Assembly: GCF_036346595.1 (NCBI RefSeq)
Contig: NZ_CP107834.1
Span: 372,001-436,000 of the forward strand
Direction: 5' to 3'
DNA from: Streptomyces sp. NBC_00525
GTDB taxonomy: Bacteria; Actinomycetota; Actinomycetes; Streptomycetales; Streptomycetaceae
DNA length: 64,000 nucleotides
In this document: one piece after another, positions 21,080 to 29,538 of the stretch
Layout: every line of letters begins with the position of its first letter
Position numbering within the stretch: the first letter of the stretch is position 1
Program-made: the position numbers and the translations under genes
Notes under the pieces: generated by a model
The model's database searches: none
What the model was told of the DNA's origin: nothing
Seen by the model: only the letters and a program-made list of their open reading frames with translations

Positions 21080-22241
21080 GGTGCGGGTTCCTCCGGCGGA
21101 CCACGTCCTCGTAGGTCCGCCGGAGGGTGCGGGTGACGACGTCGATGGTGAAGTGCTCGCCGACCAGTCCGTGGGCGGCCCTGCCCGCGGCCGCGTTGGC
21201 CTCCGGCTCCAGCAGTTCCAGGATCGCCCGCGCGACCTTGTCCGCGTTGGCGGCGTCCTGGCCGACGCGGCTGTCGATCACCCGGCCGGCCCCGGCCCTC
21301 GCCACATCCGGGCCGAGGCCGCAGGTGCGGGTGATGACGACCGGGGTGCCCACGGACATCGCTTCGAGCACCGAGACGCCCAGGGGTTCCTCGATCGACG
21401 GCAGCACGTACACATCGGCCTCCCGGCCGGCGGCCAGCACCTCTTCGTGGCCGAGGGGGCCGACATGGTCCAGCGCGTCCATGACGCCGAGCCTGCGGGC
21501 CAGGTCGAGGGTGCCGGGCAGGGCCCCGGTGTCGGGTCCGGCGAGGACGAAGCGGGCGTCCGGGTGGGCGGCGAGGACGGCGGGCATGGCCGACACGAAG
21601 TCCTCCGGGCGCTTGCGGGCCTGGATGCGGGCGAGGAACAGCACGGTCGGCGGGCGGCCTGCGGGGCGGGCGGACTTGAACTCCTGCGGCCGCACCCCGT
21701 TGACCAGGCGCACGGTCCGGGTGAGGGCGACCGGGGCGGCGACGGCGTTGACGTCGAGCCGCTCGGCCTCGGTGAGGTGGAGCACGGCGTCGGCGCCGCG
21801 CAGCACCTTGCGCACCCCGAGCAGGTCGGTGAGCTGGGCTACCCGTTTCTCGGTGGGGTCGACCATGCCGTGGGTCTGGACGACCAGCGGGGTGCCGGAG
21901 GCGAGGGCGAGCAGGGCGGCGGGCAGGGTGACCAGGTCGCGCATCAGATGGACGTGGACGAGGTCGGCGCCGCGCATCATGCGGCGCGCGGCGCGCAGCA
22001 GGGCACCGGAGGTGATGCCGCTGACCTCGAACACGGGCAGCAGATGGCGGGCCCGGAAGAGGTGGACGGGGACGCCCTCCACCTGGTCGGGCAGGGGGCC
22101 GTCGAAGCCGTCGCCGAGCGCCATGATCCGGGCGTCGTCCCCTGCGGCGCGCTGCACCCTGGAGAGGTTCAGGGCCACCCGTGTCGGACCGCCGAAGGCG
22201 TGGTCCGGTGTGTGCAGCGTGACGATGTGCAGGATCTTCAC
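21051..22241 (-). CDS. family 4 glycosyltransferase
   Basis: A 396-residue GT-B enzyme of the exopolysaccharide locus. It begins KILHIVTLHTPDHAFGGPTRVA with the Gly-rich acceptor loop, then VHVHLMRDL, a donor-domain start PPTVLFLARIQARKRPEDFV and the GT4 signature VLPSIEEPLGVSVLEAMSVG, here SIEEPLGVSVLEAMSVG. The EX7E pair is E318/E326 in approximate numbering. GTG 22241 follows GGGGGA. It is divergent from the Wzy-like gene over about 110 bp and convergent with the GT2. Confidence 0.92.
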   Translation of the reverse strand: MKILHIVTLHTPDHAFGGPTRVALNLSRVQRAAGDDARIMALGDGFDGPLPDQVEGVPVHLFRARHLLPVFEVSGITSGALLRAARRMMRGADLVHVHLMRDLVTLPAALLALASGTPLVVQTHGMVDPTEKRVAQLTDLLGVRKVLRGADAVLHLTEAERLDVNAVAAPVALTRTVRLVNGVRPQEFKSARPAGRPPTVLFLARIQARKRPEDFVSAMPAVLAAHPDARFVLAGPDTGALPGTLDLARRLGVMDALDHVGPLGHEEVLAAGREADVYVLPSIEEPLGVSVLEAMSVGTPVVITRTCGLGPDVARAGAGRVIDSRVGQDAANADKVARAILELLEPEANAAAGRAAHGLVGEHFTIDVVTRTLRRTYEDVVRRRNPHLNRTASPAT

Positions 22242-22352
22242 CAGGGTCCCCCTCGCCCTCGTTCCCGGCCCTCACAGACTAGTCGTCACATCTCCTCACG
22301 TGTGGTGATTCGTTAATGTGTGCCTACACAACGACGTTTCGGAGACGGGAAG

Positions 22353-23849
22353 TTGACGGTGTCCTTGCACCAGGAGGTGTCCCCGGCGCCGGTGCGGGCG
22401 AGCGGGCGGCCGGCCGCGCCGCTGTCCTGGGCGATGCTGTCGCGGGCGCTGTCCGTGCCGATCGTCCTCGGCCTGGTGTGCTTCCTGCCGGCGCTGATCG
22501 CCGCCCAGCCCGGCACCGGCGACCGGGACACCGCGTACTGGTTGCAGCTCGTGCTCACCTGTTACTCGGGGGCCCGGCTGGCCACGATGATCCTTTCCAC
22601 GCGCCGGCGGCTGCTCCAGGGCGTGTTCTGGATGTTCGTGTACATCGCGATGGGGGTGGCGGCGTTCGCCCAGGCGGTCATCGGCCAGACGCCGACGCCG
22701 ATGGTGGGCCCGCGCGGTGATCTGGTGACGGCGGTGGCGCTGGTGCTGGTGGGGTGTGCCGCCTTCGACCTGGGGGCGCTGCTGGCGTCGCGGCGCCCGC
22801 TGCGCCGGCGCCGCTGGGCGCGCGGCGACGGCCGGGGGGCGACGGCGCATCCGGTGCGGCTGCGGCTGCTGGTGCTGCTGGCGTTCGCGGCGAGCGGGTA
22901 CTACGTGCTGAAGGTGGGCGGGCCCGCGGTGTTCTTCTCCAGCCGGCAGGAGATCAGCGCCTCGGTGGCGGCGAGCGGCGTTGCGTCGGGCGAGTCCAAT
23001 GTGGGCTCGGCGTTCCTGAAGGGTTTCGGCACGGTGCCCGCGCTGCTGGCGCTGCTGTTCCACACGCGCAAGCTGGTGACCTCGCGCCGGGCCCGCCGCT
23101 CGCCGTCCACGGTGCTGGTCTGGTGTGCGCTGGCGGTGGTCAACATCATCGTCAACAACCCGATCTCGAATGCGCGTTACTGGTTCCTGACGGTGCTGGT
23201 CTCGCTGCTGTTCACGGCGTTCCCGCGCAGTGCCGCGATGTATCGCTCGGTGCTGGCGCTGGGGGTGATCGGGGCGCTGGTGCTGTTCCCGTACGCGGAC
23301 CGGTTCCGCTACGACGACGACGGGTACCGGCCGGTGGAGTCGTCGTCGGTGTTCGAGCCGCTGGCCACCAAGGACTACGACCAGACGGTGATGTTCGCCA
23401 ATACCGTGACCTGGGTGGATGCCCGCGGCGGGCACACCTACGGGCGGCAGCTGGCGGGGTCCGCCTTCTTCTTCGTGCCCCGCGCGGTGTGGAGCGGGAA
23501 GCCGGAGGACACCGGGGTGCGGGTCGGGCAGTGGATGGGGATGAACATGACCAACCTCTCCGCGCCGCTCTGGACGGAGCTGTGGGTCGACTTCGGCGCG
23601 GTGGGCGTGCTCGGGGGCCTGGCGCTGACCGGGTACGGGGCGGCGCGCACCGACCGGCGTTACGCGCGGGCGGTCTCGCGGGACGGACCGGGGCCGGGCA
23701 GTGTGCTGGCGATCGCGGCGCCGCTGATCGCCGGCTACACCTTCATCCTGCTGCGCGGCCCGTTGCTCCAGGCGGCCGGGAAGCTGGCGATCGCGGCCCT
23801 GTGCCTGGCGATGGTGACCAGTTTCAGGTCCGGGCGGCGTCCGCACTGA
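22353..23849 (+). CDS. Wzy-like O-antigen/exopolysaccharide polymerase
   Basis: A roughly 498-residue polytopic membrane protein with about 11 hydrophobic segments. Between the later helices lies a large outer loop (after YADRFRYDDDGYRP, about residues 330-420, with FANTVTWVDARGGHTYG and WSGKPEDTGVRVGQ). This is the arrangement of Wzy-type polymerases that join repeat units at the outer face. Sequence conservation in Wzy is low, so the call rests on topology and locus context. TTG 22353 sits 8 bases after GGAG; GTG 22359 and GTG 22320 are alternatives. The 3' end overlaps the convergent flippase gene by 26 bp. Confidence 0.8.
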   Translation: MTVSLHQEVSPAPVRASGRPAAPLSWAMLSRALSVPIVLGLVCFLPALIAAQPGTGDRDTAYWLQLVLTCYSGARLATMILSTRRRLLQGVFWMFVYIAMGVAAFAQAVIGQTPTPMVGPRGDLVTAVALVLVGCAAFDLGALLASRRPLRRRRWARGDGRGATAHPVRLRLLVLLAFAASGYYVLKVGGPAVFFSSRQEISASVAASGVASGESNVGSAFLKGFGTVPALLALLFHTRKLVTSRRARRSPSTVLVWCALAVVNIIVNNPISNARYWFLTVLVSLLFTAFPRSAAMYRSVLALGVIGALVLFPYADRFRYDDDGYRPVESSSVFEPLATKDYDQTVMFANTVTWVDARGGHTYGRQLAGSAFFFVPRAVWSGKPEDTGVRVGQWMGMNMTNLSAPLWTELWVDFGAVGVLGGLALTGYGAARTDRRYARAVSRDGPGPGSVLAIAAPLIAGYTFILLRGPLLQAAGKLAIAALCLAMVTSFRSGRRPH

Positions 23850-25062
23850 CCCGTACCGGGCTCCGGGTGCCGGCGCGGCGCAGCCGGGCCACCCGGACCC
23901 AGGTGGCGATCGCCTTGCAGACGGAGCCCAGGCACAGGCCCCAGGCCGCGCCCGGCACGCCGCCGATGACATAGCCGCCGGTGAGGAAGGCGACGGCGGC
24001 GAGCGAGAAGACCACCTGGATGGCGAGCGTGGTGCGCGGGTCCAGGAGGCGCAGGGCCAGCAGTCCGCAGGTGCCGGCGGCCATCGCCGCGTACTGGCTG
24101 CCGGTGGCGGGGAGCAGCGAGGCCGCCGTGGGCCAGGTGGCGCCGAGGAGGTGGCGGCCCGCGGAGTCGGGGAGCAGGGCGAGGACGGTGGTCCAGGAGG
24201 CGGCGGTCAGGGCCAGGACGGCGGCGAGCGCGGCGGTGGCGCGCACCCGGAGCCGGTCGGTGGCGAGGCGGCCCAGGAGCGGGGGGCCGAAGCCGGTGGC
24301 GGAGGTGAACAGCACGTTGAGGGGGCCGAAGAGGGTGGTGGCGCCGCGCAGGGCGCCGACGACGAGCGGGTTGCCGACGGCGCCGAGGCCGAGCACGGAG
24401 AGCTGCGAGGTGGCGTTGCCGACGCCGAACTCGACGACGAACCGCCGGCCGAGGTGCCCCTTGGCGAGGAACGGCCGCAGGGCGAGCGGGGCGCCGGCCG
24501 TTCTGCGGTGCACGGCGGCGGCGGACAGCAGCAGCGCGGGCAGCGCGGAGAGCCCCCAGACGGCGATCAGCCGGGCGGCCGGTGCCCCGTGGGGCTGCAG
24601 GGCGAGGGCGCCGATGACGCAGACCAGCCGCAGCGCGTCGGAGGTCAGGGCCAGGTGCTGGGCGTGCAGGGTGGCGAAGGCGTAGCGGGCGATGTCCTGG
24701 CCGAGCACGACGGGCAGCACCAGCCCCAGCGTCATCAGGGCGTCCGCCGTGGAGCCCGGCAGCAGCGCGCAGACGGCGGCGAGGGGTGCGCCGGCGGCGG
24801 TGGCGGCGAGCAGGGTGAAGCAGCAGGCGGACCGGCAGGCGCCGCGGGTGTCCTCGCCGCCGCCCCGGCGCAGGACGAGCGGCTGGCCGGTGTAGGCGCC
24901 GCAGACGCCGAGCAGCACGGTGAAGACGAGGTAGACGGCGGAGAAGCGGGCGAAGTCCTCGACGGTGGAGAGCCGGGCGGCGGCCACCAGCACCAGGATG
25001 TTGGTGAGGGCCGCCACGCCCTGGTCCGCGATCGCGCAGACGATCGCGGTGCGCGCCCTCAT
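23824..25062 (-). CDS. Wzx-like flippase (polysaccharide transporter, MATE/MOP fold)
   Basis: A 412-residue membrane protein with about 12 predicted helices, starting MRARTAIVCAIADQGVAALTNILVLVAAARL, in parts AIADQGVAALTN and ILVLVAAARL. This N-terminal 'DQG..SLTN' pattern is common in Wzx/RfbX-type lipid-linked oligosaccharide flippases. ATG 25062 overlaps the stop of the upstream Wzz/BY-kinase-like gene (ATGA), so they are translated together with it and the glycosyltransferase at 28051. The call is from topology and context; the substrate is the fucose-containing repeat unit by inference. Confidence 0.82.
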   Translation of the reverse strand: MRARTAIVCAIADQGVAALTNILVLVAAARLSTVEDFARFSAVYLVFTVLLGVCGAYTGQPLVLRRGGGEDTRGACRSACCFTLLAATAAGAPLAAVCALLPGSTADALMTLGLVLPVVLGQDIARYAFATLHAQHLALTSDALRLVCVIGALALQPHGAPAARLIAVWGLSALPALLLSAAAVHRRTAGAPLALRPFLAKGHLGRRFVVEFGVGNATSQLSVLGLGAVGNPLVVGALRGATTLFGPLNVLFTSATGFGPPLLGRLATDRLRVRATAALAAVLALTAASWTTVLALLPDSAGRHLLGATWPTAASLLPATGSQYAAMAAGTCGLLALRLLDPRTTLAIQVVFSLAAVAFLTGGYVIGGVPGAAWGLCLGSVCKAIATWVRVARLRRAGTRSPVRVSADAART

Positions 25063-26792
25063 CTGTGTCCGGCTGCGCTGTTGCGGCCACCGTGTCCGGG
25101 GCCGCCGTCCACGGTGCGCAGTCCGAGGGTCTCGGCCGGGTCGCCGGTGCGCCCCGCCACGTCGGGGTCGCCGTACCGGCCGCGTGCGGCGGGGTTCTGG
25201 GCGGCGGGCCGGCCGCGCCGTTCGCCGGTCTCCGGGGTCTTGGCGCGGGTCCGCCGCTCCAGTCTGCCGTGTCCGGGGTGGAGGACCGCGCCGAGGACGG
25301 AGCCGCCGGCCGCGCCGATGATCTCGCGGATGCGTTCCAGGTCGCTGCGGTGCACCTCGCGGGGGCGGCAGACGATGACGACGCCCTCGACGCGGTCCAC
25401 GAGGGCGACGGCGTCGGCGTAGGAGAGGACCGGCGGGGCGAGCACGATGACGACGGCGCCGGGCCGGCCGCCCTCGGCGAGCAGCCTGCTGACGGGGGCG
25501 GAGGTCAGGGCGCGCGGCACGTTGTCGGTGGGGCGGCCGGCGACCAGGGTGAAGGCGCCCGATCCGGGGACGTCCACGTTGGCGCGGCTGTCGGAGGGCC
25601 AGGTGCGGTCCTCGTTGCCGGTGGCCCAGCGGGGGCCCCGGCCGGGGTGGACCGCGCCGAGGTCCTCGGCCAGGGACGGGGTGCGCAGGTCGGCCTCGAC
25701 CAGCAGCACGTCCCGGCCCATCTCGGCGAAGGCGGCGGCGAGGTTGGCGGCGGCGGCGCGGGCCATGTCGTTGTCGCCGCGTGGCGCGGTGACCAGGAGG
25801 CGGCGGCGTTCGGCGAAGGAGGGGTCGTAGGCGAGCCGGAAGGCGATCGCCCGGTACTCCTCGGCGAGCCGGCTGCCGAGGTGGCCGATCGCGAGCAGGG
25901 CGCGGGCGGCGCCGCGTTCCCTGGGCAGGCTGCCGAGCAGCGGGGCGCCGAGGGAGCGGACGAGTTCCCTGGTGGAGCGGACGGCCGGGTCGAAGACGAG
26001 GCGCACCCACGACATGAGCAGGCCGAGGGCGAGTCCGACGACGCCGCCGAGCCCGAGGAGCAGCGGCAGCCCGGCCCCGGCGGGTTGTGTGGGTGCGACG
26101 GGCTTCTTGTTGAGGTAGCCGGGTGTGGTGTCGAGGGCGCGCAGTTCGGAGATCTTCTGGTTGAGTCCGGAGATGGCGACGATGAGGTTGGCGCGTGCGC
26201 TGGTGACGTCGCCGCCGCCGGTGGCGGTCTCCTGCTCGGCGAGCCGGTCGCGCTGTTCGGTGAGCGGCTTCAGCTGGGTGCGGTAGCCGTCGATCATGTT
26301 GTCGATGCTGTCCTCGGTGCGCTCGCGGCGTACTTCGAGGTAGGCCTCGGCGAGGGCCTGGGCCCGGGTCCTGGCCAGCTCGGGGGTGCGGCCGGTGTAG
26401 GCGAACTTGAGGACGAGGGTGTTGGGCGGGTTGGTGACCTGGAGGCCGGAGAGCAGGGCGCCGACCTCGACGGTGTCGCCGTGCTTGGCGAGGCTGCCGG
26501 CCGCGATGGTGCCGACGACGTCGCTGACGGCGGTCTGGCGTTCGGAGCCGATGTTGATGCCCTTGTCGGCGGAGGCGCCGGCGGCGAAGGGGTCGGAGGT
26601 GGCGGAGCGTACGGAGACCTCGCCGGTCGCGGCGTAGGTGTCCTCGCCGCTCAGGGCGAGCCAGCCGCTGCCGACGAGGCCGAGGACCACTCCGGTGACG
26701 AGGATGGCCCGGTAGCGCAGGAGCTGGCGGAACTGGTCCCGCAGCAGGGCGGGCTCGTCGTGCTCGTCCAGCGCGCGGATCGGTTCGGTCAT
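25059..26792 (-). CDS. Wzz/BY-kinase-like chain-length protein with degenerate nucleotide-binding site
   Basis: A 577-residue inner-membrane protein: short cytoplasmic N-terminus, helix near 27-47, a Wzz-type external domain with coiled-coil (about 50-235, TEDSIDNMIDGYRTQLKPL to ISGLNQKISEL), a second helix near 245-270, then a cytoplasmic kinase-like domain (about 300-490). The P-loop normally reads GxGK(S/T); here the corresponding LLVTAPRGDNDMARAAAANLA has no Gly-Lys-Ser/Thr. The Walker A' DADLR reads VEADLRTPS. The C-terminal tail is Arg/Gly-rich with a single Tyr rather than a tyrosine cluster. It probably sets chain length without ATP-driven autophosphorylation. ATGA overlaps join it to both neighbours. 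Confidence 0.85.
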   Translation of the reverse strand: MTEPIRALDEHDEPALLRDQFRQLLRYRAILVTGVVLGLVGSGWLALSGEDTYAATGEVSVRSATSDPFAAGASADKGINIGSERQTAVSDVVGTIAAGSLAKHGDTVEVGALLSGLQVTNPPNTLVLKFAYTGRTPELARTRAQALAEAYLEVRRERTEDSIDNMIDGYRTQLKPLTEQRDRLAEQETATGGGDVTSARANLIVAISGLNQKISELRALDTTPGYLNKKPVAPTQPAGAGLPLLLGLGGVVGLALGLLMSWVRLVFDPAVRSTRELVRSLGAPLLGSLPRERGAARALLAIGHLGSRLAEEYRAIAFRLAYDPSFAERRRLLVTAPRGDNDMARAAAANLAAAFAEMGRDVLLVEADLRTPSLAEDLGAVHPGRGPRWATGNEDRTWPSDSRANVDVPGSGAFTLVAGRPTDNVPRALTSAPVSRLLAEGGRPGAVVIVLAPPVLSYADAVALVDRVEGVVIVCRPREVHRSDLERIREIIGAAGGSVLGAVLHPGHGRLERRTRAKTPETGERRGRPAAQNPAARGRYGDPDVAGRTGDPAETLGLRTVDGGPGHGGRNSAAGHR

Positions 26793-28051
26793 CGCTGCGG
26801 TCCCTCCCGGTCTTCCTGCAGGGCCTCGGTGAGCAGGGCGTCGAAGCGGGCGAGTGCGGCGTCCCGCCCCAGATGGCGTGCCACGTAGCGCGGTCCGCCG
26901 GCGCCGAGCGCGTCGGCCTCGGCGGGTGACTCGACGAGTTTGCGGACGGCGCCGAGCACGGCGGCCGGGTCCTCGGGCGCGACGAGGAGTCCGGCTCCGG
27001 AGCGCCGTACCTCCTGGGCGGTGCCGCCCTCGTCGGCGACCGAGGCGACGACGGGGCGGCCGGAGACGAAGTAGGAGGTGAGTTTGGAGGGGACGCTCAT
27101 GTCGAGCACCGAGGCGCGCTGGGTGACGGCGAGGACGTCGGCGGCGGCCAGGATGTCGGTGAACTCCTCGGCGTCGGCGGGGGGCAGGAACTCCAGGTTG
27201 GGCAGTCCGGCGGCGCGGGCGCGCAGGGCGTCGCGCCGGCTGCCGTCGCCCATCAGGACGATGCGGATCTCGGGGGCGAGGCGGGCGGCGTCCACCAGGA
27301 CCTCCAGGCCCTGTTTGAGCCCCATGTTCCCGGAGTGCAGGACGACGGGGGTGCCCTCGCGCCAGCCGAGCCTGGCCCGGGTCGCGGCCCGGTCGGCCGA
27401 AGGGGTGCGCACATGGCTCCAGTTGGGAACGGTGCGGATGCGGCCGGGGTCCACGCCGTAGGCGGCGACGCGGGCGACGAAGCTCTCGTGGATGACACCG
27501 ACGAGGGTGGCGGCGCGCAGGGCGAACCGTTCGGCGCGGGCGGCGAGGGCGGCCGCCCGGTCGCCGCCCCGGATGCCGCTCTGCGTGGCGGCGGCGCCCA
27601 TCAGGTCCTGGACGACGGGTATGTACGGCACCCGGTGGCGGCGGGCGATGCGGGCGCCGACGATTCCGCCGGCGAGGCTGGGCATCTGGGAGACCACCGC
27701 GTCGGGCCGTACGGCGGGGGGTGCGAGCAGGCCGTGCGCCAGGATGCTCGCCTCGAAGGCGGCTCTGCGTAACGCGCTCTGCCGGGGCGGTACGTAGTGC
27801 CGCCTGCGGTGGACGGTGACGCCCGCGCGGTGCTCCTCGGCGCGCCACATGCCCCGGTAGGCGGGGTCGGTCCGCCAGGCCGGGTAGTGCGGCATGCCGG
27901 CCAGTACATGGGTGTCGGCGCCGGACGCGGCCCAGTGCTCGGCGAGCTGGGCGGCGTACGGGCCGATGCCGGTCAGTTCCGGCGCGTAGTTCGTGGAGAC
28001 CACCAGCAGGCTGCGGTGCTCGAACGGTCTGTGGTGCTCTTCGTCCGCCAT
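26789..28051 (-). CDS. WcaI-like family 4 glycosyltransferase
   Basis: A 420-residue GT-B enzyme. The start LLVVSTNYAPELTGIGPYAAQLAEHW is the WcaI-type acceptor loop, seen as STNYAPELTGIGPYAAQL. It continues HVLAGMPHYPAW, VPYIPVVQDLMGAAA, the donor-domain LHSGNMGLKQGLEVLVDAA and VPSKLTSYFVSGRPVVASV, which replaces the common GT4 E-rich signature. WcaI-type enzymes add fucose or similar sugars during colanic acid synthesis, fitting the nearby gmd/fcl pair, but the donor here is not proven. ATG 28051 was chosen; GTG 28081 is the alternative. It is first in a coupled three-gene unit with the Wzz-like and Wzx-like genes. Confidence 0.88.
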   Translation of the reverse strand: MADEEHHRPFEHRSLLVVSTNYAPELTGIGPYAAQLAEHWAASGADTHVLAGMPHYPAWRTDPAYRGMWRAEEHRAGVTVHRRRHYVPPRQSALRRAAFEASILAHGLLAPPAVRPDAVVSQMPSLAGGIVGARIARRHRVPYIPVVQDLMGAAATQSGIRGGDRAAALAARAERFALRAATLVGVIHESFVARVAAYGVDPGRIRTVPNWSHVRTPSADRAATRARLGWREGTPVVLHSGNMGLKQGLEVLVDAARLAPEIRIVLMGDGSRRDALRARAAGLPNLEFLPPADAEEFTDILAAADVLAVTQRASVLDMSVPSKLTSYFVSGRPVVASVADEGGTAQEVRRSGAGLLVAPEDPAAVLGAVRKLVESPAEADALGAGGPRYVARHLGRDAALARFDALLTEALQEDREGPQR

Positions 28052-28204
28052 CGGGCGCTCGATTCCTTCCCCCGGAGCCACCGGTGTTCCCGTCGGGGAA
28101 CGACCCCAAAAGCGAGCTTATCCGTTCATGAGATGAGCAAGTGGTCTTCACAGTAAGGTCGTTGGACTATCGGACATCACGTTCACCGTGGGGGGAGAGA
28201 ACGG

Positions 28205-28651
28205 ATGGTGCACAGGGTCGGCTACGCGCCGGGGGTCTACGACCTGTTCCATGTGGGGCACCTCAACATTCTTCGGCATGCGCGCAGCCAGTGCGACTAC
28301 CTGGTGGCGGGGGTCGTCTCCGACGAGATGGCCACCCTCGCCAAGGGGCACCGGCCGGTGATCCCGTTGCCGGAACGGCTGGAGATCGTGCGGAGCGTGC
28401 GGTACGTGGACGCCGCGTTCGTCGAGACCGTCCCGGAGAAGGTGGAGACCTGGCAGCAGGTCAGGTTCGACGTCATCTTCAAGGGGGACGACTGGCGGGA
28501 CACGGACAGGGGCAGAAAGCTCGAACGCGACTTCGCCGAGGTGGGTGTGGAGGTGGTGTACTTCCCGTACACCGTGCACACCTCCAGCACCCAGTTGCGC
28601 CGCGCGCTGGACACCCTGGTCAGTGCGCCCGGAGCGCTTTCAGCTCCCTGA
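28205..28651 (+). CDS. TagD-like cytidylyltransferase/adenylyltransferase
   Basis: A 148-residue nucleotidyltransferase of the HxGH family. Motifs: GVYDLFHVGHLNILRHA with the HxGH signature and the later HTSSTQLRR in place of RTxGxSTT. The middle KGDDW stretch is as in glycerol-3-phosphate cytidylyltransferases. It would form CDP- or ADP-activated small alcohols or sugars. ATG 28205 follows a strong GGGGGGAGAG site. It is convergent with a CDP-alcohol phosphatidyltransferase gene (32-bp overlap), which suggests that the two make and use the same CDP-alcohol; this is inference. Confidence 0.85.
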   Translation: MVHRVGYAPGVYDLFHVGHLNILRHARSQCDYLVAGVVSDEMATLAKGHRPVIPLPERLEIVRSVRYVDAAFVETVPEKVETWQQVRFDVIFKGDDWRDTDRGRKLERDFAEVGVEVVYFPYTVHTSSTQLRRALDTLVSAPGALSAP

Positions 28652-29351
28652 ACCACTTGCCCAGGAACGCGACGAGGAACAGCGCGTGCACGGCGGCGAG
28701 TACGGCGTAACCCGTCCGGAACACCGTCTCGTCGCCCAGCAGCAGGAAGACCAGGCAGAACACCCCGTAGTCGGCGGGCAGCAGGGCCACGGCCCGCAGC
28801 CGGGACGGCGGCCCGGCGGGCTCGGGCGGCGGCGCCGTTTCGCGGGCCGCCGCCTTGCCGAGCTGCTCGCGCAGCAGCCCCGCGCAGAACGTCAGCACGG
28901 CGACGAACAGGAAGCCGAGCGGCAGCAGCAGCCAGCCGTCGCCGGGCAGCGCGAAGAAGCGGTGGAAGGCGATGAGCACGGCGGTGTGGACGAGGATCAT
29001 CTTGGCGCAGTCCACGACATGGTCCAGCCACTCCCCGTCGGGCCCGCCCCGCCCGGTCAGCCGGGCGAGCTGCCCGTCGGCCGAGTCGAGCGCGAAGCCC
29101 GCGGCGAGCCCGAGGTAGACGAGCACCGCCGTCCAGGGGCCGGGGCGTGCCAGGGCCACGCCCGCGACGGCGGAGAAGGTGAACGCCGCGCTGACCAGCG
29201 TGACCTGATTGGGCGTCATGCCCAGCCGGAAGGCTGCGGCCGCGAAGAGCCGGCCGGCCGGGCGGTTCACGTACCGCGAGTAGAGCGACACCCCCTTGGC
29301 CGTCTTCTGCGCCCCGCGCAGCCGGCCCAGCACCGTCGTCGTGCCTTCCAT
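28620..29351 (-). CDS. CDP-alcohol phosphatidyltransferase family membrane protein
   Basis: A 243-residue integral membrane enzyme with about six helices. The signature D-G-x2-A-R-x8-G-x3-D-x3-D is present: DSADGQLAR followed by GEWLDHVVDCAK. Family members move a phospho-alcohol from a CDP-alcohol to a lipid or another alcohol. The ATG at 29351 follows GGGGGG. It borders the exopolysaccharide locus and overlaps the TagD-like gene tail to tail, so it may add a phospho-alcohol group to the polymer or to a membrane anchor. Primary phospholipid synthesis is the other possibility. Confidence 0.85.
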   Translation of the reverse strand: MEGTTTVLGRLRGAQKTAKGVSLYSRYVNRPAGRLFAAAAFRLGMTPNQVTLVSAAFTFSAVAGVALARPGPWTAVLVYLGLAAGFALDSADGQLARLTGRGGPDGEWLDHVVDCAKMILVHTAVLIAFHRFFALPGDGWLLLPLGFLFVAVLTFCAGLLREQLGKAAARETAPPPEPAGPPSRLRAVALLPADYGVFCLVFLLLGDETVFRTGYAVLAAVHALFLVAFLGKWFRELKALRAH

Positions 29352-29538
29352 ACGCCCCCCAGCGTGTCGCGGCGGGCTCCCCCACCGCATTCCGGCGGCG
29401 CACCGCGCGCCGCCGGAGCCGCATCATGGCACGGGGCGGCGCCCCGCGCGGGTGGATCACCCCACCCGGTGTGCGGACGGGGCCGGTTGACCGGAATCCG
29501 GTGCCCACAGGCCGCCGCGCGGCCGTCCGGGAGGGCGG

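Noticed and set aside
26793..28151. A 1030-residue fusion reading upstream of the Wzz/BY-kinase-like gene
   Set aside because: The first 450 residues are an Arg/Pro-rich shadow of the WcaI-like glycosyltransferase; ATG 26792 gives a proper membrane protein start.
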